The position numbers and the translations under genes were made by a program. From contig CATBDC010000005.1 of the NCBI GenBank assembly GCA_949502235.1, positions 1-64,000 of the forward strand: a stretch of DNA of 64,000 nucleotides, written 5' to 3'. The stretch comes from an uncultured Lachnospiraceae bacterium (GTDB lineage Bacteria; Bacillota; Clostridia; Lachnospirales; Lachnospiraceae). The notes beneath the pieces were generated by a model that saw only the letters and a program-made list of their open reading frames with translations, was not told the DNA's origin and searched no databases. Below, in pieces: positions 36,210-45,438 of this stretch (the stretch's first letter is position 1; the number at the start of each line of letters is the position of its first letter).

Positions 36210-36821
36210 ATGATGAAAAAGCTGAATATTGATAATCCGTTTTTTAATTTCATGGGAAGGCTGGCAGATATTGTTCTTCTGAATCTTTTATTTCTTGTCT
36301 GCTCTCTTCCTGTAATCACCATAGGGGCTTCCCTGGCGGCTCTTTACCAGTCCTGTGACGATATGGCAGAGGGTGAGTTTATATCTGCTTTCCGGAACTT
36401 TTTCGGCACATTCCGAAAGCAGTTTAAGAAGAGTATAAGAATATGGCTTGTGTTCTTAGCGACAGGATGTCTTTTGATCTTTGATATTCTTTTTCTGGGA
36501 GGAACAGGAGGGAGAAATGTCTGGAGCGTGGTTGGCATCGGTGTAGGCTGTCTGTTTGTATTATGGGAAATGATATTCTGCTATATTTTTCCTGTTGTCC
36601 TGAAAAAAGGCGGCGGTGTTATGGAAATGTCAAAGGAGAGCATGCTTCTTGCGGTGCGGAATTTTCCGTATACAATTATCATGGCGCTTCTTAATATGAT
36701 TCCTCTGCTTTCTTTTATACTGGGCGGAAGGATATTAATATCAGCAATCCCCATATATCTTTTATTTGGCTTTGGACTTACGGCATATATTAACACTGGT
36801 TTTTTGAGGAGATGCGTATGA
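36210..36821 (+). CDS. YesL/DUF624-family membrane protein
   Basis: A 203-residue protein with four to five membrane helices and the typical start NPFFNFMGRLADIVLLNLLFLVCSLPVITIG. YesL proteins sit in CUT1 sugar loci of Firmicutes; no biochemical role is established. Start taken at ATG 36210 behind GGGGGAGG; GTG 36207 and ATG 36213 are also possible. It overlaps the mutase gene by four bases. Confidence 0.87.
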   Translation: MMKKLNIDNPFFNFMGRLADIVLLNLLFLVCSLPVITIGASLAALYQSCDDMAEGEFISAFRNFFGTFRKQFKKSIRIWLVFLATGCLLIFDILFLGGTGGRNVWSVVGIGVGCLFVLWEMIFCYIFPVVLKKGGGVMEMSKESMLLAVRNFPYTIIMALLNMIPLLSFILGGRILISAIPIYLLFGFGLTAYINTGFLRRCV

Positions 36822-38554
36822 TTATTTCATTAGATGATAAAAGACTTGCATATGAATTCTGGAGCAGGGATCCTTATTTTGATGAGGAGACACATGAGGA
36901 ATTAAGGAAAATCGCAGAGGATGAAAAGGAGATTAACGACCGGTTTTATAAGGATCTGGAATTTGGCACCGGAGGACTTAGGGGTATTCTGGGAGCCGGG
37001 ACAAACCGTATGAATCTATATACGGTAAGAAAAGCCACACAGGGGCTCGCAAATTATATTATAAAAGAGGGAGCTTCGGATAAAGGGATTGCCATTGCCT
37101 ATGATTCCCGGAAGAAATCGGAAGAATTTGCCCGGGAAACGGCTCTTTGTATGGCAGCAAATGGAATCAGGGCCTATATATTTCCGTCCCTTAGACCGAC
37201 TCCGATGCTGTCATTTGCCCTTAGAGAGCTTGGATGCACGGCGGGTGTTGTGATTACGGCAAGCCATAACCCTGCGGAATATAACGGCTATAAGGTATAC
37301 TGGGAGGACGGTGCGCAGATTACGGCGCCGAGGGATAAGGAGATTATCTCGGAGGTGAATGCAATTACGGACTATACTTACGTAAAGACCATGAGCCAAA
37401 AGGAGGCAGAGGAAAAAGGACTGTACCAGGTCATCGGGCCGGATATGGATGATAAATATACAGAGGCATTAAAGAGTCTGGTGCTCTTTCCGGAGGTTAT
37501 AAAGAGACAGGCTGAAAATATAACAATCGTCTATACGCCTCTTCATGGGACAGGCAATCTTCCCGTAAGAAGAATTCTTAAGGAGCTGGGGTTTGAAAAG
37601 GTATATGTGGTAGAGGAGCAGGAAAAGCCGGACGGAAACTTCCCCACGGTAAGCTATCCCAATCCCGAGGATAAAAATGCATTTGCCCTGGCCCTTAAGC
37701 TTGCAAAAAAGGTGGACGCAGACCTTGTGCTTGCAACGGATCCGGACGCGGACCGGCTTGGAATCTATGCGAAGGATGGGGACGGGGAATATAAGAGCTT
37801 CAGCGGGAATATGTCCGGTATGCTGATTATGGAGTATCTGCTGTCCGGGAGAAAGAGGCTTGGAAGGCTTCCGGAAAACGGCGCAGTAGTTACTACAATC
37901 GTTTCCGGGAAAATGTCCAGGAAAATTGCGGATGCATACGGCGTGAAGCTGATTGAGACTCTGACCGGCTTTAAATACATCGGAGAACAGATTAAGTTTT
38001 TTGAACAGGACGGCTCTTATGAATTTCTCTTCGGCTACGAGGAGAGCTACGGATGCCTGGAGGGAACCCACGCAAGGGACAAGGATGCGGTAGTGGCGGT
38101 TATGGCTCTCTGTGAGGCGGCGGCTTACTATAAGGATCAGGGAATTTCCCTCTGTGAGCAGATGGAAAAGCTGTTTCAGACATACGGGTATTACAAAGAG
38201 GAGCTGTGCACTGTAACCCTAAAGGGACAGGAAGGCACAGCTAAAATTCAGGCAGTTATGGAAAGTATCCGCAGCAATATACCGCATACAATAGGTGAAA
38301 GAAGGGTACATGCCTTCCGGGATTACGCAGAAGGAGTTGTGAGAAATCTGGAGAATGGTTCGGTAACAGAGACACTGCTTCCGAAATCAAATGTCCTTTA
38401 CTTTGAGCTTGACAGGGATGCCTGGTGCTGTGCCCGGCCTTCCGGGACAGAGCCGAAGATCAAATTCTATGCAGGTGTGAGAGGACAGGACGAGGCAGAC
38501 GCCGGGAAGCAGCTTAAGGAGCTTATGCAGGCGGTAACCAGATTTGCAGACTAA
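36818..38554 (+). CDS. Phosphohexomutase (phosphoglucomutase/phosphomannomutase)
   Basis: A 578-residue alpha-D-phosphohexomutase. Phosphoserine loop TASHNPAEYNGYK, metal loop DPDADRLGIY, sugar loop GYEESYGCL, and phosphate loop RPSGTEPKIKFY are all present. In this operon it should convert mannose-1-phosphate from the GH130 enzymes to mannose-6-phosphate; glucose-1-phosphate is likely used as well. Start 36818 lies six bases after GAGGAG. Confidence 0.93.
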   Translation: MIISLDDKRLAYEFWSRDPYFDEETHEELRKIAEDEKEINDRFYKDLEFGTGGLRGILGAGTNRMNLYTVRKATQGLANYIIKEGASDKGIAIAYDSRKKSEEFARETALCMAANGIRAYIFPSLRPTPMLSFALRELGCTAGVVITASHNPAEYNGYKVYWEDGAQITAPRDKEIISEVNAITDYTYVKTMSQKEAEEKGLYQVIGPDMDDKYTEALKSLVLFPEVIKRQAENITIVYTPLHGTGNLPVRRILKELGFEKVYVVEEQEKPDGNFPTVSYPNPEDKNAFALALKLAKKVDADLVLATDPDADRLGIYAKDGDGEYKSFSGNMSGMLIMEYLLSGRKRLGRLPENGAVVTTIVSGKMSRKIADAYGVKLIETLTGFKYIGEQIKFFEQDGSYEFLFGYEESYGCLEGTHARDKDAVVAVMALCEAAAYYKDQGISLCEQMEKLFQTYGYYKEELCTVTLKGQEGTAKIQAVMESIRSNIPHTIGERRVHAFRDYAEGVVRNLENGSVTETLLPKSNVLYFELDRDAWCCARPSGTEPKIKFYAGVRGQDEADAGKQLKELMQAVTRFAD

Positions 38555-38574
38555 ACGGGAGGGATGGTGAGAAT

Positions 38575-40427
38575 ATGTCGTTATTAAAACTGACACCCAG
38601 TTACAAGGATTACCTCTGGGGCGGACATCGTCTCGTGGAGGAATACAATAAACAATATGAGGGCAGTGTTCTGGCGGAGAGCTGGGAACTTTCCTGCCAT
38701 CCGGACGGCCCTTCAGGGATCCTGAACGGAGCTTACGCAGGCAGAACCCTTGCGGAGTATATTGACGGGGAGGGAAAAGAGGTTCTCGGAACCCACTGCC
38801 GGAGATTTCGGGATTTCCCGATTCTGATAAAATTTATTGACGCAAAGGATAACCTGTCCATACAGGTACATCCTGGCAACCGCTACGCCCTGAAAAATGA
38901 GGGGCAGTACGGCAAGACTGAAATGTGGTATGTCATGGACGCGGGGAAGGAGGCATACCTGTACTACGGGTTTGAGAAGGAAATCAGCAGGGAGGAATTT
39001 GAAAAACGGATCAGGGAGGATACGCTTTTAGAGGTGCTCAATGCCGTTCCGGTCCAGAAGGGGGATGTGCTTTTTATTGAGTCGGCACCATCCACGCTAT
39101 CGGAAAGGATATTCTCATTGCGGAGATCCAGCAGAATTCCAATGTGACCTACCGTGTATATGATTACGGTAGAGTGGGAAAGGACGGCAAAAAACGGGAT
39201 CTGCATATTGAAAAGGCGCTGGCGGTAACCAACCGGGTGCCCATTATCAGGGATAAGAGCAGCTATCCCCATGTGGCGGACTGTGACTATTTTACAGTAG
39301 ATAAGCTGAACCTGGACGGGAAGGTTATGAAGCGCATGGAGGGCTCTGTTTCAGAGGAATCCTTTGCCAGCATCCTGATTCTTGAAGGGAAAGGAGAGAT
39401 TATCTGCGGGGAGGAAACACTTTCCTTTCAGAAGGGGGACAGCTTCTTTATAAGCGCCGGAAGCGGAAGCTATCAGATAGAAGGAGTGTGCGATGCCCTG
39501 GTTACAACTATCCGTGAAAAGGCAGCGCCTGTCCGTATAGGGATAGATATAGGAAGCAGGGAGACGGGGATCGGGCTTGTGGATATCCATGACAAGCTTC
39601 TGGCGTCCCGGGTTCTTCCTGTGGATGTATCACATTCACCCGAAAAGATGATAGAGGAAATTGCCAAGGCAGCCCTTCTTTTGCTGGAACGTCAGGGAAT
39701 CGCCATAGATCAGTGCGTGGGCGCCGGAATCGGAGTGCCGGGAACCATTGACCGGAAGGCGGGGGGTGTCCGCTATTCCAACAATATCCGTTGGGAGCAG
39801 GTGAGGCTTAAGGAGGAATTCGGGAAATATCTTCCTGTCCCTATAAATATTGCCAACAACGCAGATTGCGCGGCCTTAGGCGAAGCGGCGGCAGGCGCAG
39901 GTAAGGAATGTCAGGATATTGTCATGCTGACTATCGGCGCGGGCGTGGGCGGCGGAGTCATACTGGACGGAGAAATCTATCAGGGAAAAGGCGTGGGCGG
40001 CAGTGAACTGGGCCATATGGTTATTGTGGAGGACGGAAAAGAGTGCACCTGCGGGCGTAAAGGCTGTCTGGAAGCATATGTTTCTGTCAATGCTCTGGCA
40101 AAAGAGGCGGAGGCTGTGTCAGGAAAGATGCTTTCGCCGGAAGAAATCTTTTGCAGGGCATCCGAAGGCGACATGGCACTTAAAGAAGTGGCGGAGGACT
40201 ATGTGAGGAAGCTTGGAACCGGTATGGTGAATATTGTCAATATCTTCCGGCCCCAGATTGTGATTATAGGCGGAAGCATGGCCGGGCAGGGAGAGAGGCT
40301 TCTTTCGCCCTTAAGGGAAAGGGTGCTAAAAGACTGCTTCGGCGGAAGTAACGCAGAGCTCCCGGAGATTCAGATGGCAGCTCTTGGAAAAGAAGCCGGG
40401 ATAATTGGGGCGGCTTCGCTGATGTGA
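38575..40427 (+). pseudogene. manA: Mannose-6-phosphate isomerase fused to ROK sugar kinase, frameshifted
   Basis: Without the lesion, one 617-residue protein. Residues 1-315 are a type I ManA-like isomerase (YLWGGHRLVEEY, metal site IQVHPGNRYAL and KTEMWYV) turning mannose-6-P to fructose-6-P. Residues 320-617 are a ROK kinase (IGIDIGSRETGIGLV, GAGIGVPGTIDR, GAGVGGG, zinc motif CTCGRKGCLEAY) suited to phosphorylate glucose or mannose. One G is missing in GTCGGCACC near 39084, where the frame must pass from FIES to GTIHAIGKD. The kinase half could still be translated from 39144. Either a true mutation or a homopolymer sequencing error. Confidence 0.85.
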
Positions 40428-40532
40428 ATAAGAAATTAGCTCTTTTAATATAAAAATTTTTATCCTTGACAAAACTGTCCTATGCCCTTAAAATATGGTT
40501 CATAAAAAGAAATGAGTTTTTCGACCGTACAG

Positions 40533-41057
40533 CTATTGCTCAAGCGGCTTGCTCGTTTCTTTTTTTGTCCTTAAAATATCATAGAGGTACAGTTTCCCGT
40601 CTTTTGCATGGCGAACCAGTATCCTTGACTTAAAGACATTGTATCTGGCCAGTTCGCCCGCATCACCATACACTGGGATTGCAAAACGTGTGTCATACCT
40701 GTACCAGCCGAATTTTGCATCCGTGTTATGTTTCTGTGCATAGTTGTTCGCAAATGTTTTATTTGTGGCAATTTCAATCATCTCTTTGATAATACCGGAA
40801 GAATTTGCCTTTGCGTACATATTTGCACCCCGCAGTTCCTTTGTGTCTTTGGAGTGTGCAAACTCGTCCGGAAAATCCGTGCCTATGTATACCATGTCTG
40901 ATGTTTCTGTAATCTCCGAACACTGGCCGATATATTCTTTCAGGCAGTCCTCAACAATGTCCCAGTTCACGCTTCTTCTCCCCTTGAAACGTAAGTCATT
41001 GATGATCACAATGCTCTTGCCGTCAGCGTCCCTTATAATATCAACTTTCTTATTCAT
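40533..41057 (-). CDS. Unknown protein resembling small mobile-element proteins
   Basis: A 174-residue protein with no signal peptide or membrane helix. Distinctive stretches: VIINDLRFKGRRSVNWDIVEDCLKEYIG, VYIGTDFPDEFAHSKDT, and KFGWYRYDTRFAIPVYG. I recall relatives in conjugative or phage-like islands of Clostridia and as domains in large polyvalent proteins, possibly of the nuclease-fold PBECR type, but I cannot name the family with certainty. It is isolated, on the opposite strand to its neighbours, with low-G+C flanks that suggest acquisition. Confidence 0.65.
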   Translation of the reverse strand: MNKKVDIIRDADGKSIVIINDLRFKGRRSVNWDIVEDCLKEYIGQCSEITETSDMVYIGTDFPDEFAHSKDTKELRGANMYAKANSSGIIKEMIEIATNKTFANNYAQKHNTDAKFGWYRYDTRFAIPVYGDAGELARYNVFKSRILVRHAKDGKLYLYDILRTKKETSKPLEQ

Positions 41058-41416
41058 ATGTAAGTACTCCTTATCAGATTCATTTTATTCCCGCGAAGCA
41101 GCGAGCAAGTAGCCATGTTTGTATGGATATTTGACTGCAAAGTTTAGCAGCTGCGTTGTATCACTTCAATTTGTATTACTTAAAAAGGGGTTATAATTGA
41201 TTGTAATTGTATCACTGGTTTTTCAAAGAATATCGGTGCTTTTTGTTATTATATATTTTTTTGCGAAAAAATCAATTGACAAAGTATACAAAGACTTCTT
41301 CTTTTTTACCGATTCAAAATTAAAGCCTTATTTTTAGGGCTATACGTGTTATAGGATTTACTGCTCCTGACGATATTTAAATATATAGGAATAATGTGCA
41401 AAGGAAAGTGGATATT
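41058..41416. other. A/T-rich 359-base intergenic region
   Basis: No ORF with a ribosome site is seen. TTGACA occurs at about 41276 without a clear -10. A weak GCC..GGC hairpin lies near 41327. Base composition is much lower in G+C than neighbours. It separates two divergent unknown genes and likely holds both promoters. Confidence 0.4.
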
Positions 41417-42907
41417 ATGACAATTGCAAAGAGAATAGCAGCCCTGCCAGAGGCAGTTAACATTGCAAAGCCGTTTCAGGCGGAGCTTACCCAGGAAAAA
41501 TCAGGCGTTCGTCCCGCTGCCAGCCGGGAGACAAAGAATATTACTGAGATATCGAGGCTTAGCACCTCCTTATATGCTGCCGATGATTCGGATTACTCCA
41601 GGGCAGACGCGGTAAATAAGCAGTGGAGAAAAATGAATACTGTCAATATTCTGGATGTTTTAGACGGTACGGCAGATACGTCCAACAGAACCCTTAAGCT
41701 TTCAGATCTTGAAAAGCGTCTGCAGGAGAGCGGTTTAGATGAGGTGGATGACACAGATTTAAGTATGCTGAAGTTTGAGTTTTCAGGACTAAGGTTTGAA
41801 GCAGACGCGCCTTACCCTTCTGTCCGTGAAAATACCTTCCGTAAAAATGTAGAATATCTTGCTTCAAGGTATGCGGCAATGGAGGAGCGGATTAAAAATA
41901 CATATACTGGAAAGGAGCAGAAGCAATGGCTTGATAAGCTGGATGCACTGTATCAGGACACGCTTAAGCGCACGGCAGGGGAATATGCAGAGCTTGTGGG
42001 CGGCATCCTTAAGGAGTATGGAGTTTCGGGAGAGAAGGAGAAGCTTTTTGCTTCCTTTCAATCCGGAGTGGAGGAGCTGACAGACAGATACAGACAGTTC
42101 CTGAAGGAGAATGAGGGCTTTACAGGTCTTGAAGGTACAGTGGATGAGTGGCTTTTACAGGATGACGAGTATATTGCGGCAAGGCTTAGAGAACAGAATC
42201 TTACAGCTGCGGATTCCGGCAGGAGCGCAGAGTATACACTGAGAGATTTGGAAGTTCTCGGACAATATGCGTCAGGGCTTTCGGCTATGGCGGCAAAAGC
42301 AGATACCTATGAGATGAATGAGGAGCGGATGGGCCTGGAGCTTGCCATGCTGGCAATGAAGACAGATGAATTAAAGAAAAATGGCGGGGTCAGCACATCA
42401 ATGGGCGCTGTTCTTAAGGAAACCCTTCATGGATATATCAATTCCTTTATAAATCAGTTTGAGCGTAAGCTAAGCGAGAAAAGGGCACATGCTCTTATAT
42501 CCTCTGATATACAGGGTAATGCGGTACTTGATCAGAAAAGTATATGGAATGTGTACAATAGGACAATGGAAAGCTGGCGGACTTCAGGAGATGCTCTTAA
42601 AGCACTGGCTTCCGGTGCGCAGTACGGCAGAGCACAGTATGCACAGAAGATGAGCCGGCCAGGAACAAAGGATATCTATCGGTATAAAAACGGCAGCGGA
42701 TACTGGAACCAATTTTTTGAGGATACTGCAATAAAAAGGAATGGTTATCAGAAGGACGGAACAACATATGGGAAATATGTGATGAACTGGCTTAATTTTA
42801 CGGACAGCCTGAAGGAAGGGAAGAATGTACGGCTGAATATGGAGCTTGGTTCTGTGGATTCCTGTTTGGAGGGATGGCCGGGGAGGTTGGTGGATGTAGA
42901 GGTGTAG
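41417..42907 (+). CDS. Large helical protein of unknown function
   Basis: A 496-residue protein, start MTIAKRIAAL set by AAAGGAAAGTGG. No signal peptide, no membrane segment and no motif that I recognise. It is mostly alpha-helical with many charged residues; the N-terminal 60 residues are disordered in character (TQEKSGVRPAASRETKN), the C-terminus has YRYKNGSGYWNQFFEDTAIKRNGY. Stands alone between unknown genes and ends inside a hairpin terminator. Might be an exported or structural protein, but nothing supports a choice. Confidence 0.75.
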   Translation: MTIAKRIAALPEAVNIAKPFQAELTQEKSGVRPAASRETKNITEISRLSTSLYAADDSDYSRADAVNKQWRKMNTVNILDVLDGTADTSNRTLKLSDLEKRLQESGLDEVDDTDLSMLKFEFSGLRFEADAPYPSVRENTFRKNVEYLASRYAAMEERIKNTYTGKEQKQWLDKLDALYQDTLKRTAGEYAELVGGILKEYGVSGEKEKLFASFQSGVEELTDRYRQFLKENEGFTGLEGTVDEWLLQDDEYIAARLREQNLTAADSGRSAEYTLRDLEVLGQYASGLSAMAAKADTYEMNEERMGLELAMLAMKTDELKKNGGVSTSMGAVLKETLHGYINSFINQFERKLSEKRAHALISSDIQGNAVLDQKSIWNVYNRTMESWRTSGDALKALASGAQYGRAQYAQKMSRPGTKDIYRYKNGSGYWNQFFEDTAIKRNGYQKDGTTYGKYVMNWLNFTDSLKEGKNVRLNMELGSVDSCLEGWPGRLVDVEV

Positions 42908-42937
42908 GGGACAGTGTAATTTTACACTGTCCCCTAC
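42904..42937. terminator. Perfect hairpin between convergent genes
   Basis: GTAGGGGACAGTGTAA and its exact complement with a two-base loop. The stop codon of the upstream gene is inside the left arm. No T-run follows, so it may act as a REP-like element; its GGGGACAG arm resembles the hairpin at 25374. Confidence 0.7.
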
Positions 42938-42952
42938 CTAACTCACCTTATC

Positions 42953-43597
42953 TTACAACCTATGGATCCCGCTCTGTATCTCCTCTGCCCATTTCTGCAG
43001 GTTATAGGTATTTCCACTGAAAAGCTTCAGGATAACGCCGCTTGGGGTGCTGTCGCTGGCAAACGCATTTGCCTCGTCTGTGTCAACATGCATTGCCAGG
43101 GCAAATTTAGGGCTGACACGTACAACTACATCTGCAAATATGAGAGAACGTTCATAGCTTTCTGTAATGACAAAAACATCATCATTATCCTTTACATTTA
43201 ACTGCATAGCCTGCACAGGGGTCATATGGATATGACGTTTTGCCACAATAACCCCGTGGTCAATCTCAAGGGTGCCATTAGGCCCTGTAAGGGTGCAGCC
43301 AGGCGTACCTTCAGTGTCTCCGGACTGCCGTATCATTCCCGGGATGCCAAGCTTTCTGGAATCTGTCATGGAGATCTCAAGCTGCGTTTCGGGACGAAAG
43401 GGTCCGAGGATGGCAACATTTTCAAATGTACCCTTCGGCCCCGTTACTGTGATCCGCTCTTCGCAGACATATTGTCCCGGCTGGCTTAATTCTGCTTTAT
43501 AGGTAAGGGCGCGGCCCTCTCCGAATAAGATTTCAAAATCCTTCTGGCACATATGTATATGACGTGCACTCGTTTCAATAGGAATTGCAAGTCCCAT
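42953..43597 (-). CDS. pduL: Phosphate propanoyltransferase/acetyltransferase PduL
   Basis: A 214-residue PduL-type phosphotransacylase, which exchanges CoA and phosphate on acetyl or propionyl groups. Two beta-barrel halves each carry the zinc histidines: SARHIHM near residue 12 and AKRHIHM near 120. There is no N-terminal microcompartment-targeting extension and no shell genes nearby, so it is the stand-alone cytosolic type used for acetate formation. Monocistronic. Confidence 0.93.
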   Translation of the reverse strand: MGLAIPIETSARHIHMCQKDFEILFGEGRALTYKAELSQPGQYVCEERITVTGPKGTFENVAILGPFRPETQLEISMTDSRKLGIPGMIRQSGDTEGTPGCTLTGPNGTLEIDHGVIVAKRHIHMTPVQAMQLNVKDNDDVFVITESYERSLIFADVVVRVSPKFALAMHVDTDEANAFASDSTPSGVILKLFSGNTYNLQKWAEEIQSGIHRL

Positions 43598-43740
43598 GTT
43601 TCATACCACCTTTTATTATAATCACCTGAATAGTTTATCATATTTTTCGGGAATTTTATACTTTTATTTTTGGAAAAAATAGCTTATAATCTAAGAAAAG
43701 AGATACAGAAGAGTATATCTGATGATAAGGAGGACATGAC

Positions 43741-43950
43741 ATGAGACAGATATGGGAAGATATGAAAGATTTTTTTACAAGAGACTGGACTGTGACGGAG
43801 AAGGTGCTGGTGATTCTCTGCTGCATACTTTTTGGTATGATAAAGGGCTTTTTCCTTGCGCCGATTAAGAAGGGAATCAACTGTGGCAACAACAATGGGA
43901 ATACTTATAACAACCGGGATGATGAATACTGGGTAAATGACGAAGAGTAA
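43741..43950 (+). CDS. Small membrane protein
   Basis: A 69-residue protein with AAGGAGG seven bases before the start. One hydrophobic helix (VLVILCCILFGMIKGFFLAPI) lies between a charged N-terminus (MRQIWEDMKDFFTRDW) and an Asn/Asp/Glu-rich tail. The strong site and clean composition support a real gene. Function unknown; it precedes the glnA promoter by eight bases. Confidence 0.75.
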   Translation: MRQIWEDMKDFFTRDWTVTEKVLVILCCILFGMIKGFFLAPIKKGINCGNNNGNTYNNRDDEYWVNDEE

Positions 43951-43958
43951 TAAGCACG

Positions 43959-43987
43959 TTGACAAATCAAGGCTTTATCATTATAAT
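43959..43987 (+). promoter_or_regulatory. Consensus promoter of glnA
   Basis: TTGACA, exactly 17 bases, TATAAT. Predicted transcription start near 43994. A terminator hairpin begins about nine bases into the transcript. Confidence 0.85.
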
Positions 43988-44002
43988 TTAATCAAATGAG
44001 AC

Positions 44003-44039
44003 AAGGGCGTTTTCATCCGTGTATGAGAACGCCCTTTTT
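44003..44039 (+). terminator. Leader terminator (attenuator) of glnA
   Basis: GGGCGTTTTCAT pairs with ATGAGAACGCCC over a six-base loop and is followed by five T. It lies wholly between the glnA promoter and the AAGGAGG of glnA, so most transcripts should stop unless something intervenes. The ANTAR regulator two genes on is the natural candidate, though the loop CCGTGT does not fit the published ANTAR A1/G4 hexaloop. Confidence 0.8.
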
Positions 44040-44075
44040 GAGGACGAGTTCCCAAAATAAGGAGGTAATATATAA

Positions 44076-45407
44076 ATGAACCATTACACCCGCCAGGACA
44101 TCATCCGTTTAGTAGAAGAGGAGGACGTGGGCTTCATCCGCCTGCAGTTCACCGACATTTTCGGAACCTTTAAAAATGTGGCTGTCACGCCCGCCCAGCT
44201 TAACAAGGCGTTAAATAACCAGTGTATGTTCGATGGCTCTGCTATCGAAGGCTTTGCGCGGATTGAGGATTCAGATATGTATCTGTACCCTGATCTTAAT
44301 ACCTTTGAAATCTTTCCCTGGAGACCTCAGCAGGGGAAGGTGGCCCGTCTAATCTGCGATATTTTTAAAGCAGATCGAAATCCTTTTGAAAGCGATCCAA
44401 GATATGTTCTTAAAAAGGTTATCAAAGAGGCGGCGGATATGGGCTATACCTTTGATGTGGGGCCGGAGTGTGAATTTTTCCTGTTTCACACAGATGACGA
44501 TGGACTTCCCACAACGATTTCCCATGAGCAGGCAGGCTATTTTGATTTAGGTCCCCTTGATCTGGGGGAAAATGCCAGACGAGATATGGTGCTTACCCTT
44601 GAGGATATGGGTTTTGTTATTGAGTCCTCCCATCATGAAATCGCACCGGCGCAGCATGAGATTGATCTGCGGTATGATGAGGCCCTTGTGGCGGCCGACA
44701 ATATTATGACCTTTAGGATGGTGGCAAAAACCATTGCAAAACGCCACGGGCTCCATGCGACCTTCATGCCCAAGCCTAAGTACGGTGTCAGCGGTTCGGG
44801 CATGCACATCAATATGTCCCTGAATAAAGACGGGGAAAATATATTTGTTGATCCTTCAGATGAGAGGGGCTTAAGTAAGGAAGCCTATTATTTTATCGGC
44901 GGGATTTTAAAGCATATAAAGGCAATTACCTTTATCACAAATCCTCTTGTAAATTCATACAAAAGGCTGGTTCCGGGATATGAGGCTCCGGTTTACATTG
45001 CGTGGTCGGCAAAAAACAGGACTCCGCTTATCCGTATTCCTTCCCTAAACGGCCAGTCGGCCCGGGTTGAGCTTAGAAGTCCGGATCCTTCCACGAATCC
45101 ATATCTTGCGCTGGCAGTATGTCTTGCGGCAGGCCTTGAAGGGATCAAAAACAGAATTGACCCTCCGGACAGTGTGGATTTAAATATTTTTGAGATGACA
45201 GAGGAGGAACGGGAAAAAGCAGGTATTGAGCGGCTTCCGGGAAGCCTTCTTGAGGCGGCAAGAGAATTTGAAAAGGATAGGTTCATACAGCAGGTGCTGG
45301 GGGCGGATTTATCAAAAAAATATATACGGGCTAAGACGATGGAATATGCGGATTACCGCGGCCAGGTTACAGACTGGGAGCTTTCAAAATATCTGCATGT
45401 GATTTAG
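44076..45407 (+). CDS. glnA: Type I glutamine synthetase
   Basis: A 443-residue GSI-alpha type enzyme joining ammonia to glutamate with ATP. Seen: MFDGSAIEGFARI, the VGPECEFFLF metal site, GSGMHINMSL, KRLVPGYEAPVYIAWS and RIPS. It is of the short form without the adenylylation-dependent insert, as in Gram-positives, which implies regulation by feedback and at the transcript level. It is cotranscribed with the ANTAR gene 31 bases downstream. Confidence 0.96.
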   Translation: MNHYTRQDIIRLVEEEDVGFIRLQFTDIFGTFKNVAVTPAQLNKALNNQCMFDGSAIEGFARIEDSDMYLYPDLNTFEIFPWRPQQGKVARLICDIFKADRNPFESDPRYVLKKVIKEAADMGYTFDVGPECEFFLFHTDDDGLPTTISHEQAGYFDLGPLDLGENARRDMVLTLEDMGFVIESSHHEIAPAQHEIDLRYDEALVAADNIMTFRMVAKTIAKRHGLHATFMPKPKYGVSGSGMHINMSLNKDGENIFVDPSDERGLSKEAYYFIGGILKHIKAITFITNPLVNSYKRLVPGYEAPVYIAWSAKNRTPLIRIPSLNGQSARVELRSPDPSTNPYLALAVCLAAGLEGIKNRIDPPDSVDLNIFEMTEEEREKAGIERLPGSLLEAAREFEKDRFIQQVLGADLSKKYIRAKTMEYADYRGQVTDWELSKYLHVI

Positions 45408-45438
45408 ACTTTTAAGGAAAGGGACAGGAGGTGTCAGG

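Noticed and set aside
44003-44039. glnA leader hairpin as a canonical ANTAR target
   Set aside because: Only one hairpin is present and the loop lacks the A and G of the known hexaloop; kept as a plain attenuator.
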